Shown: piece by piece, positions 11,901 to 22,589 of the stretch
Layout: each line of letters starts with the position of its first letter
How positions within the stretch are numbered: position 1 is the first letter of the stretch
DNA from: Sarcophilus harrisii
Taxonomy: Eukaryota > Chordata > Mammalia > Dasyuromorphia > Dasyuridae
DNA length: 64,000 bases
Assembly: GCF_902635505.1 (NCBI RefSeq)
Contig: NC_045429.1
Location: 132,242,804 to 132,306,803, forward strand
Reading direction: 5' to 3'
The notes under the pieces: generated by a model
Database searches by the model: none
Seen by the model: only the letters and a program-made list of their open reading frames with translations
Told to the model about the DNA's origin: nothing
Translations under genes and position numbers: made by a program

Positions 11901-14900
11901 AAGGCAAGGAGGATCACTTGAATATTCTGCAGGTTACCATCATCATATTAGTTTTATTTTAAGTCTTTTTTACCTTTTATTTTAGGGTTGCAAAGAAATT
12001 ACCAAGAGCAAATCTCCTTCTGCTAAAGAATTTGATATGTGTGCTTTACTACATCAGCAAGAATTCAGATGTCAGCAAGATGGACTCAAGCAATCTTGCC
12101 ATTTGTATCGGACCCAACATGTTGACCCTCAAAACTGACCAAAACCTGTCTTTTGATGCTCAGAAAGAGTTAAACAACAAGGTTTGTTCCTCCCCATCTT
12201 TGGGAACTTTCTCCTTTTTAAATTTCCTTCTATTACTATTTGATGCAGAAAAAAAATCAGGATTGCTAAGTTGCCTTATTTGGGTCAAAATTCTAATGAA
12301 AAGAAGAAAATTCAATATGAATTTATTTTTATTAAAGTCTCTTATCATTTAACATCGATCCACGTTCCATCCAAAAGTTTATAACTTATAATATGCATTA
12401 TTATTCCAATCATGCTGTCAACCAGCAAAAGCCAGAAATTATGACATTAGTCATATTACACACACACACACACACACAGCTTTTCATTTTAGTGCACTAT
12501 CCCTTATAGTAGCTGATTATATAAAGTATGGGAAAGGAATCTAAGAAATACAAAATGGGCAATTTTTAGAAAAAGATTTAAAAAGAAGAAAATGCAATTT
12601 TCTTTGATGTAACCAATCCCTATAATTTTAATAGTATTGACTAGAAATTAATGACTAGGTCTTTCATTTTCTTGTGTGTTACTTCAAATGAACCCATAAA
12701 TACTTAGTTAACAACAAAATAATTTTTTTAAAGAAGCTGCTGGGTTCCATATAAATCTGTCAACATTTGCTCTTGTGTTTTTCTCACAGGTTAAGACATT
12801 GGTGGAATTTCTCATTGATAACTGCTCTGAAATATTTGGAGAGGACATCCCAGGGCATTCCCCTAGCATCACTTCTGAGGACTCATTGGAGCACATTGAC
12901 TGTTCAGGTACTGTCTGGACTATGTATTAACTGCCATTACAATGAAGTCTATACCTAGGCAGAAAGAAATGATTACAATTGCCAAATACATTAAATAGTT
13001 ACAGCATTCCTTTTTAATCAATATTTTGATAGATTTTTTTTGTACATTTCTGTTACTTCCCAATGATTCCTTCCTATTCCATTACTACTAATGGAATCCA
13101 GAGACATCATATCACTTCATATCCAGTTTCTTAGTGTGATAATTAGGAAAAGCCATTTTGGTAGCCCTTGAATTATCCAACTTTCAATTCTTAATATTAA
13201 TTTAATTAATATCCAACTTTAATTCTGGGTCATTTCTTAAGAACCACTTGTCCTTTTTAATTTACATCATGGAAAGCTGCACTGTTAAATATGAGAGGCA
13301 GTAGGTTATAGCTAGAATACTGAATTCATACTCAGAGAACCTGTGTTCCAAACATAGGCTCTGTCATGCCTTGTACAACTTTGAGTCCATTACTTAACCT
13401 CTCTGGGCCTCAGCTTCCCATCTCTAAAATTAAAAGGTTAAACTAAGTGGCCTTTAACATCTTTACCATCTCCAAAGCTATGTTCCAACAATCTTCAGCT
13501 ACAGGATTACAGTTACAAAATCTATTCTTCCAGATGTAAAAATTCTAATCTAGGCAAGTCAGCAAACAATAAGCACTTACTATGGACCAGACATTGTATT
13601 ATATTCTATGGATATAAAGAAAGGCAAAAACATTATCCTTGCCTTCAAGGAGCTCGATAAAGATGAACCTTTCAATGGAATATTATTTTCTTTCTTTGCG
13701 GAATTTCTTGTTATATTCATTTCTTCTAGTACTTTTCTTTTTCTCTGTCATCTCCCTCCCAAAATAGCAAGTCCTAAAACACATAAAAGTTCCATTTTTG
13801 CAAAAAGCAAATTTCCTATTAGCCCAAACTTCCAGGAATCCAACAGGATTTTACAGAGCTATAGTTGGGATTTAAAAGGATCAGCCACAGCAATGCATTT
13901 TTCTGAAGTCAAATTTGCACACCATGAAGTCTAAATGTTGTTTAATTTAATTTCTCCCCAGATACATCAACTTTGCAAAATGACTCAGCTTATGAGAGTA
14001 CAGATGCTGATGCAGAAGGCAGCAACAGCACTGGCTGTCAAAACAAGCAGTCCCCAAGCACCAAAGGACCAGTCAGTGACTTGGACGATGGAAAATCTCT
14101 ACATGGGTCAAGGCCAGGGTCTGTTGTCTCTTATGCCAATTTACTAAAAAGCTCACTCAGCACTCAAGAAAGGAGGTATTCAGAGCCCAGCAAGCCATCC
14201 TCTAAAGACTGTCTTGAAAGCAGGATCACAAGCCAGAAACTGACTAAGAGTGAGGATAATTTCAGCATCCCTAAGGCAAGCTCCTGCTTTGAGAAACAAG
14301 AAGCTAAAGACTCATTTCCAGAGAAGTGTTTCCCTACTCCACAGCGCAGGAAACAAAAATCATTGGGTCTTCAAATAAAGGAAGGAACTTTATGTTCAGA
14401 ATCATCCGTTGAACCTTTCCCCCAAGCCTCCTCCTGTGGTTCCCTGGATAGTTCCTCCGATAGCTCCATCTTTGCCAACTCACCGGTGGTTTCTCCGTCC
14501 AGTCCAAAAAGGAACTTTTTCACTAGACATCAGTCCTTTACAACAAAAGCTGCTGAAGCAAACTGTGAGCCTACTAGGGAGAGAAAAAAGCACTCGATGT
14601 CATTCTCTTTTGCTACTCCCAAGAAGGTGCCAAACAAAACTCCAACTTGGAGCTCTGTCAGAGACCAGAGGAAAAAGGACCTCAAAAAAGAGAGCCAACT
14701 TATTGGCAGAATTGTCCAGAAAAACTGTGCCAAAGCTATGGTTGACTACCAGCTGGCTCCAGAATGTGGGGATTCAAGGTCACATCTTCTTTCATATAAA
14801 GAGGTGGGTCAGAACATCCCTGGAAGCCCCCCCTCTTATGAGGAAGCAGTCCAATACTGTCGTATTTCCAAAATTCCTCCCTATGGGAGCTGGACAATCC

Positions 14901-15178
14901 AAAGTATGAAAAAACATGATGGGCACATCAAAAATACAAATGACAGAGAAATACTCAACAGAGACAGTATATCATCTGTGGGTGAATCTTGTGCACTGAG
15001 TGGGGATTACAGTGAATCTGGGGAAAGGAAAGGACAAATACCACGGTCTGAATTTCACCGATTAAGGGTCTTGTCCCAATCTATGCTAAAGAACAAACAG
15101 GATTATCTCATTGGAAGGTGTAGTCAACCAGTCTTTGAGGTTGACCAGGTTCAATATGCCAAGGAATCCTATGTTTAG
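5962..15178 (+). CDS. TAGAP: TAGAP, T-cell activation RhoGTPase-activating protein (spliced, complete)
   Basis: The CDS joins nine exons: 5962-5988, 6092-6145, 6916-6982, 8433-8596, 9485-9646, 10243-10352, 11986-12181, 12790-12907 and 13962-15178. It gives 704 residues plus stop, against 731 in human TAGAP. Every junction is GT-AG and phase is kept. The start MKVLSGCNA-SKTLNANDMETL aligns with human MKLRSSHNA-SKTLNANNMETL, which fixes the initiator. A RhoGAP domain spans about residues 83-277. GIFRKAANEK carries the arginine finger (about R122), KDFLRSIP follows the conserved lysine at about 158, and SNLAICIGPN lies near 230-239. The C-terminal tail is serine-rich and probably disordered, with basic phospho-site-like motifs (SPKRNFFTRHQSF, KKHSMSF), a PPSY motif at 589-592 and the conserved end QYAKESYV. 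The family stimulates GTP hydrolysis by Rho-type GTPases and acts in T-cell activation and thymocyte migration; that role is family knowledge. I see no damage to the frame. Confidence 0.96.
6092..6145 (+). CDS. TAGAP: TAGAP coding exon 2
   Basis: The 18-codon exon encodes SKTLNANDMETLIECQSE and differs from human by one residue (D for N). It lies between acceptor ttacag and donor gtaaga, phase 0 on both sides. Confidence 0.95.
6255..6435 (+). repeat. MIR/core-SINE in TAGAP intron
   Basis: Contains gggtcaaatcctagttgtag, then ctgtctgaacctcaatttct, in MIR order; the 3' L2-like tail ends near 6435. Confidence 0.65.
6916..6982 (+). CDS. TAGAP: TAGAP coding exon 3
   Basis: It encodes GDVKEHHLLPQSDSEDGICH followed by LI, and ends one base into the next codon before donor gtgagt. 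Human TAGAP has GDIKEHPLLASCESEDSICQ at this place. Confidence 0.93.
7525..7650 (+). repeat. tRNA-derived SINE remnant
   Basis: Has agcatggatagaaaactgtc, gaactaggaagacttggtcc and a 'ctaagtgctctgag' phrase of the marsupial tRNA-SINE type. Confidence 0.5.
8433..8596 (+). CDS. TAGAP: TAGAP coding exon 4 (start of RhoGAP domain)
   Basis: It encodes the basic stretch KKRKVIPWPFPMRR, a serine-rich linker, and SLFDQPLSKICNDDDVLPQP, where the RhoGAP fold begins. Acceptor cacag, donor gtagac. The antisense 136-codon frame across it is a shadow. Confidence 0.95.
8883..9065 (+). mobile_element. Small non-autonomous hAT (Charlie-like) transposon
   Basis: Starts CAGGGCTTTTCAACCTGGGG and ends AAAGAAGCCCTG, giving imperfect terminal inverted repeats beginning CAGGGCTT. 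The interior phrases (ttggtttcctttgttgc, ctgagaaggggtccaccaga) recur in the copies at 40246-40440 and 44435-44574. An 8-base target duplication is not clear. Confidence 0.75.
9485..9646 (+). CDS. TAGAP: TAGAP coding exon 5 (arginine-finger exon)
   Basis: This 54-codon exon contains GPSTEGIFRKAANEKARKEL; the arginine of GIFR is the catalytic finger position of RhoGAP domains. It ends ...LAAVFK, the conserved lysine before the FLRSIP motif. Acceptor cctctag, donor gtaaat, phase 0 both sides. Confidence 0.96.
9665..9800 (-). repeat. MIR/core-SINE fragment
   Basis: Plus strand shows gatctagaactggaaggga, then ttttatagataaggaaattg agg, the reverse of a MIR-type SINE. Confidence 0.75.
10243..10352 (+). 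CDS. TAGAP: TAGAP coding exon 6
   Basis: It encodes DFLRSIPLKLLSSDLFEEWM and the acidic stretch after it, ending two bases into a glutamine codon completed by exon 7. Human TAGAP is nearly identical over DFLRSIPRKLLSSDLFEEWM. Donor gtaagt. Confidence 0.95.
11986..12181 (+). CDS. TAGAP: TAGAP coding exon 7
   Basis: It encodes VAKKLPRANLLLLKNLICVL through MDSSNLAICIGPNMLTL to AQKELNNK, the second half of the RhoGAP domain with the conserved NLA...GPN motif. Phase closes to 0 at donor gtttgt. The longer open frame past 12181 is intron read-through. Confidence 0.95.
12460..12478. repeat. (CA)n microsatellite
   Basis: Short CA run in TAGAP intron 7. Confidence 0.85.
12790..12907 (+). CDS. TAGAP: TAGAP coding exon 8 (end of RhoGAP domain)
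   Basis: It encodes VKTLVEFLIDNCSEIFGEDI, the last helix of the domain, then SITSEDSLEHIDCS. It ends one base into an aspartate codon completed at 13962. Acceptor ctcacag, donor gtactg. Confidence 0.95.
13290..13495 (+). repeat. MIR/core-SINE in last TAGAP intron
   Basis: Contains taacctctctgggcctcagc, ctctaaaattaaaaggttaa and a tccaaagctatgttcc tail in MIR/THER order. Confidence 0.75.
13555..13670 (-). repeat. LINE-2 3' end
   Basis: Minus-strand L2: acttactatggaccagacat then ccttgccttcaaggagctc. Confidence 0.7.
13962..15178 (+). CDS. TAGAP: TAGAP terminal coding exon (serine-rich tail)
   Basis: The exon starts after acceptor ccccag and completes DTSTLQNDSAYES, matching human DVSTLQNDSAYDS. 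It encodes about 405 residues outside the GAP domain. Conserved islands are RRYSEPSKPSSKDCLESR, SSPKRNFFTRHQSFTTK, KKHSMSFSFA, GSPPSYEEA and SQPVFEVDQVQYAKESYV. Between the islands the tail differs strongly from human. The stop is the TAG at 15176-15178. Confidence 0.96.
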
Positions 15179-15384
15179 GGAGCCAGGTTATATACCACAA
15201 AAAACCCTCGGTGACTTCTGGAAATATATGGGCTCCCTATAAAGAACTGCTTCCAAAAACCTTCTTTCCTGAAGGTAAAGAATAAGCTCCTTCTGGAAGT
15301 CCACATATGGTCCTCCTCAAAGAGAATGTTTACCCCCCAAAATTGTTATTCATGTCTGTATAAATCTGAGTATGTGCAATATGT

Positions 15385-15390
15385 AATAAA
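15385..15390 (+). terminator. Proximal poly(A) signal AATAAA of TAGAP
   Basis: AATAAA about 207 bases after the stop codon; cleavage here would give a short 3' UTR. T/GT-rich sequence follows near 15440-15460. Confidence 0.5.
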
Positions 15391-15938
15391 TGTATAAACA
15401 GACTGTCCATAAAGTAAATACACTGAAGGAATAGTTATATATTGAGTGTTTGTGTTGTGTGTACAAATATTATGCCCAAAATGGCACTAAACTCTCCTTT
15501 TGGTTAGGAAGTTTGAAAAAAAAAATCTTGCCTTTTCTTTATGCATGCCTTGGAGGAAATGCAAATTTTCTTATTTTCCTATTTCACCTGGAGAAAAAAA
15601 TCCATTCCCCTGTTGGAAGTTCAACCCAAAAAAGAAATTTTACAATAACTAATCACTTGGGAAGATGAAGAGGACAGCTGATAAAAATTTATTTTCAATG
15701 GGCCATTAAAATTGGAAAAAAATTTTAATCTATGGAAAATAATTAAATGTTATCCTTTTAACTATCTCGTTGATTTTGGGGAAATGGATGGAAGTGTGTT
15801 AATGTTGCCACTGGCTCCCTGGTAGCACTTTTGAGTTTCTTTTTATTACCATGTTGTTTCCTACTGTTGGATGTCAATATTTTGAAATTTTAAAATACTT
15901 GTTGAAGATTGTTTGAATTGTCAATGAAATGACACTAC

Positions 15939-15944
15939 AATAAA
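15939..15944 (+). terminator. Distal poly(A) signal AATAAA of TAGAP
   Basis: AATAAA followed by a T-rich stretch at 15951-15958 and later GT-rich sequence, giving a 3' UTR near 790 bases. Confidence 0.5.
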
Positions 15945-16239
15945 TCACCTTTTTCCTTTGAAAGCATCAAGTGCTCACTCATTCTTTAGTGACAAGGTTG
16001 TATTCTTCCCTGTGGCCAATGGAAAATACCCCAAGCAAATGAGAAGAAATATTGGCCTATGAAACTTAATTTCTGACAGTCATTCTGAGGCCAGAACTTC
16101 AAAGCCTGAGAAAAGGATACAAAAAGGCAAAGACATTTGTATTTGTTGAATGTTTTAAACTTTTCCAAAAAGTTCTCACATAAATTGTCTCATGCTGGCT
16201 TATCTATTGCAATCATTATAATTGAATAATATTATATAG

Positions 16240-16450
16240 CACTTTAAATTTTGAAAAGCACCTCACACACATTATTTCATTTGAGCCTCACAAAATCCTG
16301 TGAATATGTGCTACAGATGAAAAACTAGAAATTTTAGCTGTTTAAGCCTAAGATGATCACCAAGCTAGTAAGTATTTGAGGTAAGATTCAAAACCCACAT
16401 CTTGACTCTTAAGGAAGGCACTCAATCCATTAAGCCATGCTGCTTGTAAC
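16240..16450 (-). repeat. MIR/core-SINE
   Basis: Contains tcatttgagcctcacaaaat and, at the tRNA end, actcaatccattaagccatg ctgctt. Confidence 0.75.
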
Positions 16451-16963
16451 ATATGACCATTTCAAAAATGAAAAATCTTCCATGCCTTATAGATAGTTTC
16501 ATGATTTGTTATGGCTAAAATGATTTCATCACTTGGAACCCATCCTTCTACACATGGACTTGTCTATATCTGGCTCATCTGATTGTTTAATGACAGACAT
16601 GTAGTATATACTACATGGCCCATATTTAAAATCAATACTTTAAGGCCTGTTAAGACTTGCCTCAAAGCTCTTTAATTAACATATATACCCAAAGGACTTG
16701 TTTTCACTCATTTGAGCCACTATTTTGCTGGAACCAACTTCAACTGGCTCATGCAAACTTTGTTAAATTTTCAGTGTGAGCATTTATATCTTGGAAATTG
16801 ACGACTACAAACAAAGATGGTCTTGATTTTTATTTTTTATTGCTTGTTAATATTTTTTTAAATGATGGAGAAAATGTTAATAATTTTATACAGATAATTA
16901 AACATTTACTCACACACCCCGATTAAGTCATTTTTCTCTCTGTCCATTACTTGGGTATACTTT

Positions 16964-17520
16964 CTTTTTTTTAAAGTTTTTTTTATTTTCAAAACATATG
17001 CATAGATAATTTTCAACATTCACCCTTGCAAAATCTAATGTTCCAAGTTTTTTTTTCCTCCCTCCCTTTCCCCCTATCTCATCCCCTAGATGAGATATAT
17101 GTTAAACAATCCAATATATGTTAAACATGTGCAATTCTTCTATACATATTTCCGCAATTATCAAGCTACTCAAAAAAATCAGATAAAAAAGGAAAAAACG
17201 AGAAAGAAAACAAAAAGCAAGCAAACAACAAATGTGGTAAAAATACTGTTTTATAATGTTGTGATCCACATTTAGTCCCCATAGGCCCTTCTCGGGATGC
17301 AGATGGCTATCTCCATCACAAGCTTTTTGGAATTGGCCTGAATCACCTCAGTGTTTAAAAGAGTCAAGTCAATGAGAGTTGATAATCATATAATCTTCTT
17401 GTTACTGTGTACAATGAAATTCTGATTCTGCTCATTTCACTTAGCATCAGTTCATGTAAGTCCCTCCAGGCCTCTCTGAAATCATCCTGCTGACTGTTTC
17501 TTATAGAAAAATAATATTTA
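16964..17520 (-). mobile_element. 5'-truncated LINE-1 3' end
   Basis: Begins on the plus strand with the T-rich complement of its tail, then cattcacccttgcaaaatct, and ends in the ORF2 C-terminal part (cacttagcatcagttcatgt). Flanked by 12-base duplications tgggtatacttt (16952-16963 and 17521-17532). Confidence 0.85.
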
Positions 17521-17639
17521 TGGGTATACTTTTAATACTTCTTAAAGATTATTCCTGCTGAAAATAATATCAAACAGTTAAGATTCACTCATTTACATAA
17601 TCAGTTTAATTTTACAAACATTTTAAAGCACTTATCATT

Positions 17640-17905
17640 GTAAAAGACATGGACAGCTAGTAGCACAGTACATAGAACCTTGGGCCTGAAGTCAAGAAGA
17701 CTGATCATCCTGGTTTAAATCTGACTTCAGCCATTTACTAACTGTGTGAGCCTGCATGTCACTTAACTCTGTTTGCTTTTTAGTTTCTTCATAGGTAAAA
17801 TGAACTAAAGAAGGAAATGGCAAGCCCCTCCAGCATCTCTGCCAAAAAAAAATTCAAATGAGGTCACAAAGAGTTAGACACTATTGAAAAATAACAACAA
17901 CGAGG
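17640..17905 (+). repeat. Marsupial tRNA-derived SINE with RTE-like tail
   Basis: Order is ggacagctagtagcacagta (tRNA-like head), ctgacttcagccatttacta, then gaaggaaatggcaagcccct and caaagagttagacactattg. This is the MAR1/WSINE layout. It ends in (AAC)n. Confidence 0.8.
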
Positions 17906-18239
17906 AGTTCCAATAAATCTGTTGGTTGTTTAGGTATACTATTAGGGTAAAAAAAGACACACCTTTAAATGATCCTACAGTTAACAAAAGGAGATTTACT
18001 TAGTCATAGTGGAAGTATTTTCAACAAAGAAAAGTGTTGCAGTGAATTCCGCTGGGTAAAGTCCCCTTGCCCAAGTTATCCATTATGATCAACTAACTAA
18101 ACCTTAGTACTTTTAGGGCAAAACAAAATCTTTTGCCTTGTAATTAAAATATTCTATAACCTGTCTCCCATCTATTTTTTCATCCAACATCCCTTCACAA
18201 ACTCTATGTGCTAGCTAAGATAAACTACTAGTGATCTCC

Positions 18240-18565
18240 CAAACTCAATATCCCATCTCCTGATCCCATGAATTCACAAAGTCCATGCTTTGAATGTATT
18301 CCTTCCTCATCTCCACCTCTCCAAATTTTCCTTTCAAGACTCAGCTCAATGTTTATCACCTCGATGATGCTTTCCCTTAAACTCCCATTTGTAGTGCTCT
18401 TCATCTATCTTAAACTAGGCTTATTTGTTTAGGTGGTATATTCTCCCAATAGAATGTAAGTTGCTTGAGAGCAGGGTCTTTTTTGAGGTTTTGTATCCCC
18501 AGTCCTTAATACAATGCCTTACATAGAGTAGTTACTAAATAAATGTTCATTGAATTGAATTAAAT
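18240..18565 (+). repeat. LINE-2 3' end
   Basis: Contains ctttcaagactcagctcaat, atagaatgtaagttgcttga gagcagg, and the terminus acaatgccttacatagagta followed by aataaatgttcattgaat. Confidence 0.85.
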
Positions 18566-18584
18566 AAGCTACAGGCTATCTAAA

Positions 18585-18955
18585 GAACAGGATGGTTTCA
18601 AGATCATTCCCAGAAGAAACTGAGGATATTTAAGCTGGAATAATATTAGGAAGGATGAGAGAGAGAAAAAGACGGAATATAACTCATAATAACTGCCTCC
18701 AAGTTTTTGAAGTTCAGGTTATTGAGTAGAAAAGAAATCAAATTACCTAACAATTATAGAGCTATCAAAAATAGAATGGACTACCTCAGGAGACAGTAAT
18801 TTATTTCCTCTTTTTTCAGGGACATTATAGAGAAGATTCTAGGAGAGGTAAAGTTTGAACTAGAAGACTTCTAAAGTTCCAACTATGAGATTCTGTGGTT
18901 CTGTAATTCTGCCATCTCTAAGGTCCCATTCCAACATTCTATGATTCTATATGCT
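18585..18955 (+). repeat. CR1/L3-type LINE 3' end
   Basis: Ends in ggtcccattccaacattcta tgattctata, the CR1 3' terminal octamer pattern. Upstream shows caattatagagctatcaaaa atagaatggactacctcagg. Confidence 0.7.
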
Positions 18956-19139
18956 GTGGGCCACCTGACCTGTATAAGGAGCCTGGACAGAAAATGTTAA
19001 AAATGTAAAATGAATCAGCAAAATTAGGTCAGGTAACAATAATGGAAGAGCTTAAATTATCCATACATATATAAGATTGCTGAAATACATACTTCATTCA
19101 CTGGAACAAGATGTGGAGGTAAGGGTTTTGGATAAAATC

Positions 19140-19360
19140 ATTAAATCAATAAATATTTCTTGGGTATTCGATATCATACTCAATATAGTAAGGCATTGGG
19201 AATTAGGAAGGAGAGGATATAAGGATTCTGTTTAATTCAACAAATATTTCTTGAGAGATTTTTCAAGTTTGAATTAGGCAAAGTCTCATTTCATGGTGCT
19301 TCAATCCAGCAGGAGATAAGGTACACAGGTACGAAATGCTAATTAACAATAGGAGACTAT
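19140..19360 (-). repeat. LINE-2 fragments, weak
   Basis: Two phrases like aataaatatttcttgggtat and caacaaatatttcttgagag resemble reversed L2 termini; the rest is diverged. Confidence 0.4.
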
Positions 19361-19899
19361 AAATGGATATCCCCAAATAGCTAGGAGAATCAAAATGTAT
19401 TCCAGAAGAGATAAATAATTGCTTTCTAGTACCGGTATCTTGAGAACCCAGAAGAAACAAGTCTGACTTGGGAAGGAGGAGCCTGAGCAGTGACTAAGCA
19501 CTCATTTTCTGTCTTCCACCACAACAGTTAATTTCGTCAGACTTGGATGACTATGAGAAATTATAGCAAAACTGATATAAACTAGAAATTAAGTAGAATT
19601 TTAAAAGTTATTCACTGGAAGCACCATATAAGGAACTTCAAAATCAGTAATGATGGATGTTAACTTTAAGCACAACAGGAAGTCAGTTAAGGAGTCAGCA
19701 AGACCATTTGATCTAATGAAATGATCTCAAAGTTGTATTCAGAGATGAAGGAAGTTGACACTTAACTGATTTTCTTTTTGTCTGTCTACTGAGGAAGATA
19801 TTATGGACTCTCCCACTCCAAGACTGGTTTTGAAGCCAAAATTTTACAAGGGAAATTGACAAACTCTCTAGCTCATCTAGAGAAGAGGAACTAGGATAA

Positions 19900-20110
19900 T
19901 AAGCCAGGAATCCTGATCAAATGTTACACTATCGAAAAAGCTAGAAATGTTTAGCCTGGAGGAGAGAATATTTAGGAGATATAGCTGTCATCATGTATTT
20001 AAAGAACTATTTGATCCCAGAGGTCAGAACTAGAAATAAGAGGTGGAAATTAAGGAGAAGCAAAAATCAACTTGATGTAAGAAGCTTCTTGATAATTAGA
20101 GTTCTCCAAA
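19900..20110 (+). repeat. CR1/L3-type LINE remnant
   Basis: Contains gaaatgtttagcctggagga, ctatttgatcccagaggtca and cttcttgataattagagttc tcc, in the order of CR1/L3 3' sequence. Confidence 0.65.
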
Positions 20111-20639
20111 AATGAAACATAACAGTCACAGTCCCTACTCTGAAAGAGCTTATATACTACATTTATCTTCAGATCACCTCTTGACAGAGGTGTTTTCAGG
20201 ACTATTATTATTCAGACTGGACCAATTAACCTCTTCCAATTTATTGAATTTATGATTCTTTTGAGTTATTTGTTCTAATAATTAGATGAATTAGATTTTT
20301 TTAAATGATTGTCATTACATTACTATACTCCATTTCAAGAATATATAATCACTCTCTATTTCCTAGTGCATCAAGTGGGTGAAGTCCAGGAGTGAAGTAA
20401 GCTTCCCGGGTAAAAAGGTTTCTACAAGATTATTGTAGAGAAAGGTCCAAGAGAGTCAGGAGTGCAGTCTAGAGAGGAATAAGTTACTTTAGAGTTTACT
20501 TCATATACACAAATAAATTCAAACAAATACTAAATATGTTAAATAGATTTTGCATACAAAAACATACTAAATACATTTAGTATCCAAAAAAAGCCTTACC
20601 ATTCTCATCTACCTTCCTTTTTTACTTTCAAATGTCTTT

Positions 20640-20882
20640 CTGTTTTCCCCCATTCTCTTTTTAGCCTTTTAGACTCACAAGAGAGAAAATGCCTGTTTCT
20701 TTCTAAGACTATGTTTCTTTCTAAGGCTAATTCTATCACATTTCCTAATTATTATCTCATTATCTTCTGCCAAGATAGGTTCTCCAATAATTCCATCTCC
20801 CCAACATCTCCAATATCTTTTCCCTCTCTAGTGGCTTCTAAGTCTTTATCCTATTTTTCTCCTTTCTTTCCCTGACAAATGC

Positions 20883-20921
<39 letters not shown>

Positions 20922-21283
20922 TGACTAGCTTCTCTGTCTCTATAGCTTCATCACATGTTCAATCAACCCCTCTAAAATGCAGCTTCTGATCTGCCACTCA
21001 AATATAACTGCACTTTTGAAGGTAACCAATGACTTCATGATTTTGAAATCAGCATTTTTTTCCCTTAACTTTCATTCTCCTTTATCTTTCTTCATCATCT
21101 CATTATCATAGTGTTAATCCTTGTTTTTCAAATCCTTCTTATTTCTATAATACCTCCCTATCTTAACTTTTCTCTTAACTCTGATTGATCCCTTTTTCTT
21201 TCACTGCATTTTATATTTTATCCCCTAAATATGTGTCCATCAAAGCTCTGCCCATGGAATTCTGCTCTTCCCTCTCCACTACA
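20640..21283 (+). repeat. LINE-2 ORF2-region relic
   Basis: Contains ttgaaggtaaccaatgactt catg and ctctgcccatggaattctgc tc, in the order of L2 ORF2. A (ATC)n run sits inside it and a LINE-1 follows. Confidence 0.5.
20886..20923. repeat. (ATC)n microsatellite
   Basis: About 12 uninterrupted trinucleotide units. Confidence 0.95.
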
Positions 21284-21528
21284 TTTTTTTTTATAATTGT
21301 AACTTTTTATTGACAGAACATATGCCTGGGTAATTTTTTACATTATCCCTTGTATTCACTTCTGTTCCGACTTTTCCCTTCCCTCCCTCCACCCTTTCCC
21401 CGAGATGGCAAGCAGTCCTATACATGTTAAATAGGTTACAGTAGATCTTAGATACAATATATGTGTGCAGAACTCAACAGTTCTGTTGTTGCACAGGAAG
21501 AATTGGATTCAGAAGGTAAAAATAATCT
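21284..21528 (-). mobile_element. 5'-truncated LINE-1 3' end
   Basis: Plus strand starts with poly-T and gtaactttttattgacagaa. Flanked by 12-base duplications ctctccactaca (21272-21283 and 21529-21540). Confidence 0.85.
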
Positions 21529-21564
21529 CTCTCCACTACAGTTTCTCACAAGTATCTCATCCGC

Positions 21565-21740
21565 TTCTGTGCAGACTGAATGAATGAATGAAAGAGCATT
21601 TATTAAGTGCTTACTATGTGCAAGGCACTGACCAAGGGCTGGAGATGCACATGAAAAAGCAAATATAGTTCTTGTCCTTATGGAACTTACAGTCTAATGT
21701 AGGAAGCAATATACATAAGGGAATGAATACCAGAGAGGAT
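21565..21740 (-). repeat. LINE-2 3' end
   Basis: Reversed L2 terminus: gagcatttattaagtgctta ctatgtgcaaggcactg, then ccttatggaacttacagtct. Confidence 0.8.
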
Positions 21741-22589
21741 TATGTTAATTTGAAAAGTTACAGGAATAGTGAGTGAAGTTAATAAAAAGGTAGATTAAAC
21801 ACATCCCATCCAGTAGCAATGGTGGTATTGATTTGATTATGAATCCAGAACTGGAAAGAGGGAAAGAAGGGTACTCACCAATAGGATAGCAGAGCCTAAA
21901 GGCAAAAATCCTAGAGGTGAAAGGGTTAATTTCTCTAGGTCATAGTTTTTGGTCCTGACAACAAGAAAACTGGTCATAAATCTCCAGCCCTAATCTTTCT
22001 CCTAAACATCTCTTCAAATGCATTGTAGGTTAATTCACTTGAATGTCCTGCCAAGTTACCTCAGACTTACAGATCTTAAATTTCATTTATCATCTTCTTT
22101 CCCCATTTCCCCCAAACTTTTTCTTCTTCTTGACATTTTGTTTTTATTAATACTATCATTCTCCTTGTCATCCTGTCTCAGAACATCAAAAGTAGCTTTG
22201 ATTCCTTCCCTTATCCAATCAGTCAGAAGGATCTATTAATTTTATTTTTCTAATGTATCTCACTTCAAACATTATCTGTCAACTACTTAAATTAACTTAA
22301 TTCAAGCATTAATTTTTATCATATCTAAACAATTAATACATGACCATGGCTTGATTCCATACCACTCCTAACCTATTCTACAGGCCATCATTAGATCAGA
22401 TAAAAAGACATTTGAAAGTAAAAAGGAGGGTAAACAAAAGAGTTAAGGCCTTTTTTTTAAGAACTAAATTAAATTAGAATCATTAGAATTATATTTTGAT
22501 ATGTTTTACATTCCACTGGCACCTTGTAGGGCATCCATAGTTAGTAGGCATGACCTAGATGAAGAATCAGCAAAAGAAATAGACAGAAA

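Larger units (their letters stand above)
15179..15964 (+). other. TAGAP: TAGAP 3' UTR
   Basis: AT-rich sequence between the stop codon and two possible polyadenylation signals at 15385-15390 and 15939-15944. I saw no interspersed repeat in it, consistent with transcribed UTR. Confidence 0.6.

Noticed and set aside
13608-13934. 108-codon frame just before the last TAGAP exon
   Set aside because: It starts inside a reversed LINE-2 and runs in intron sequence; the exon boundary at 13962 is fixed by homology.
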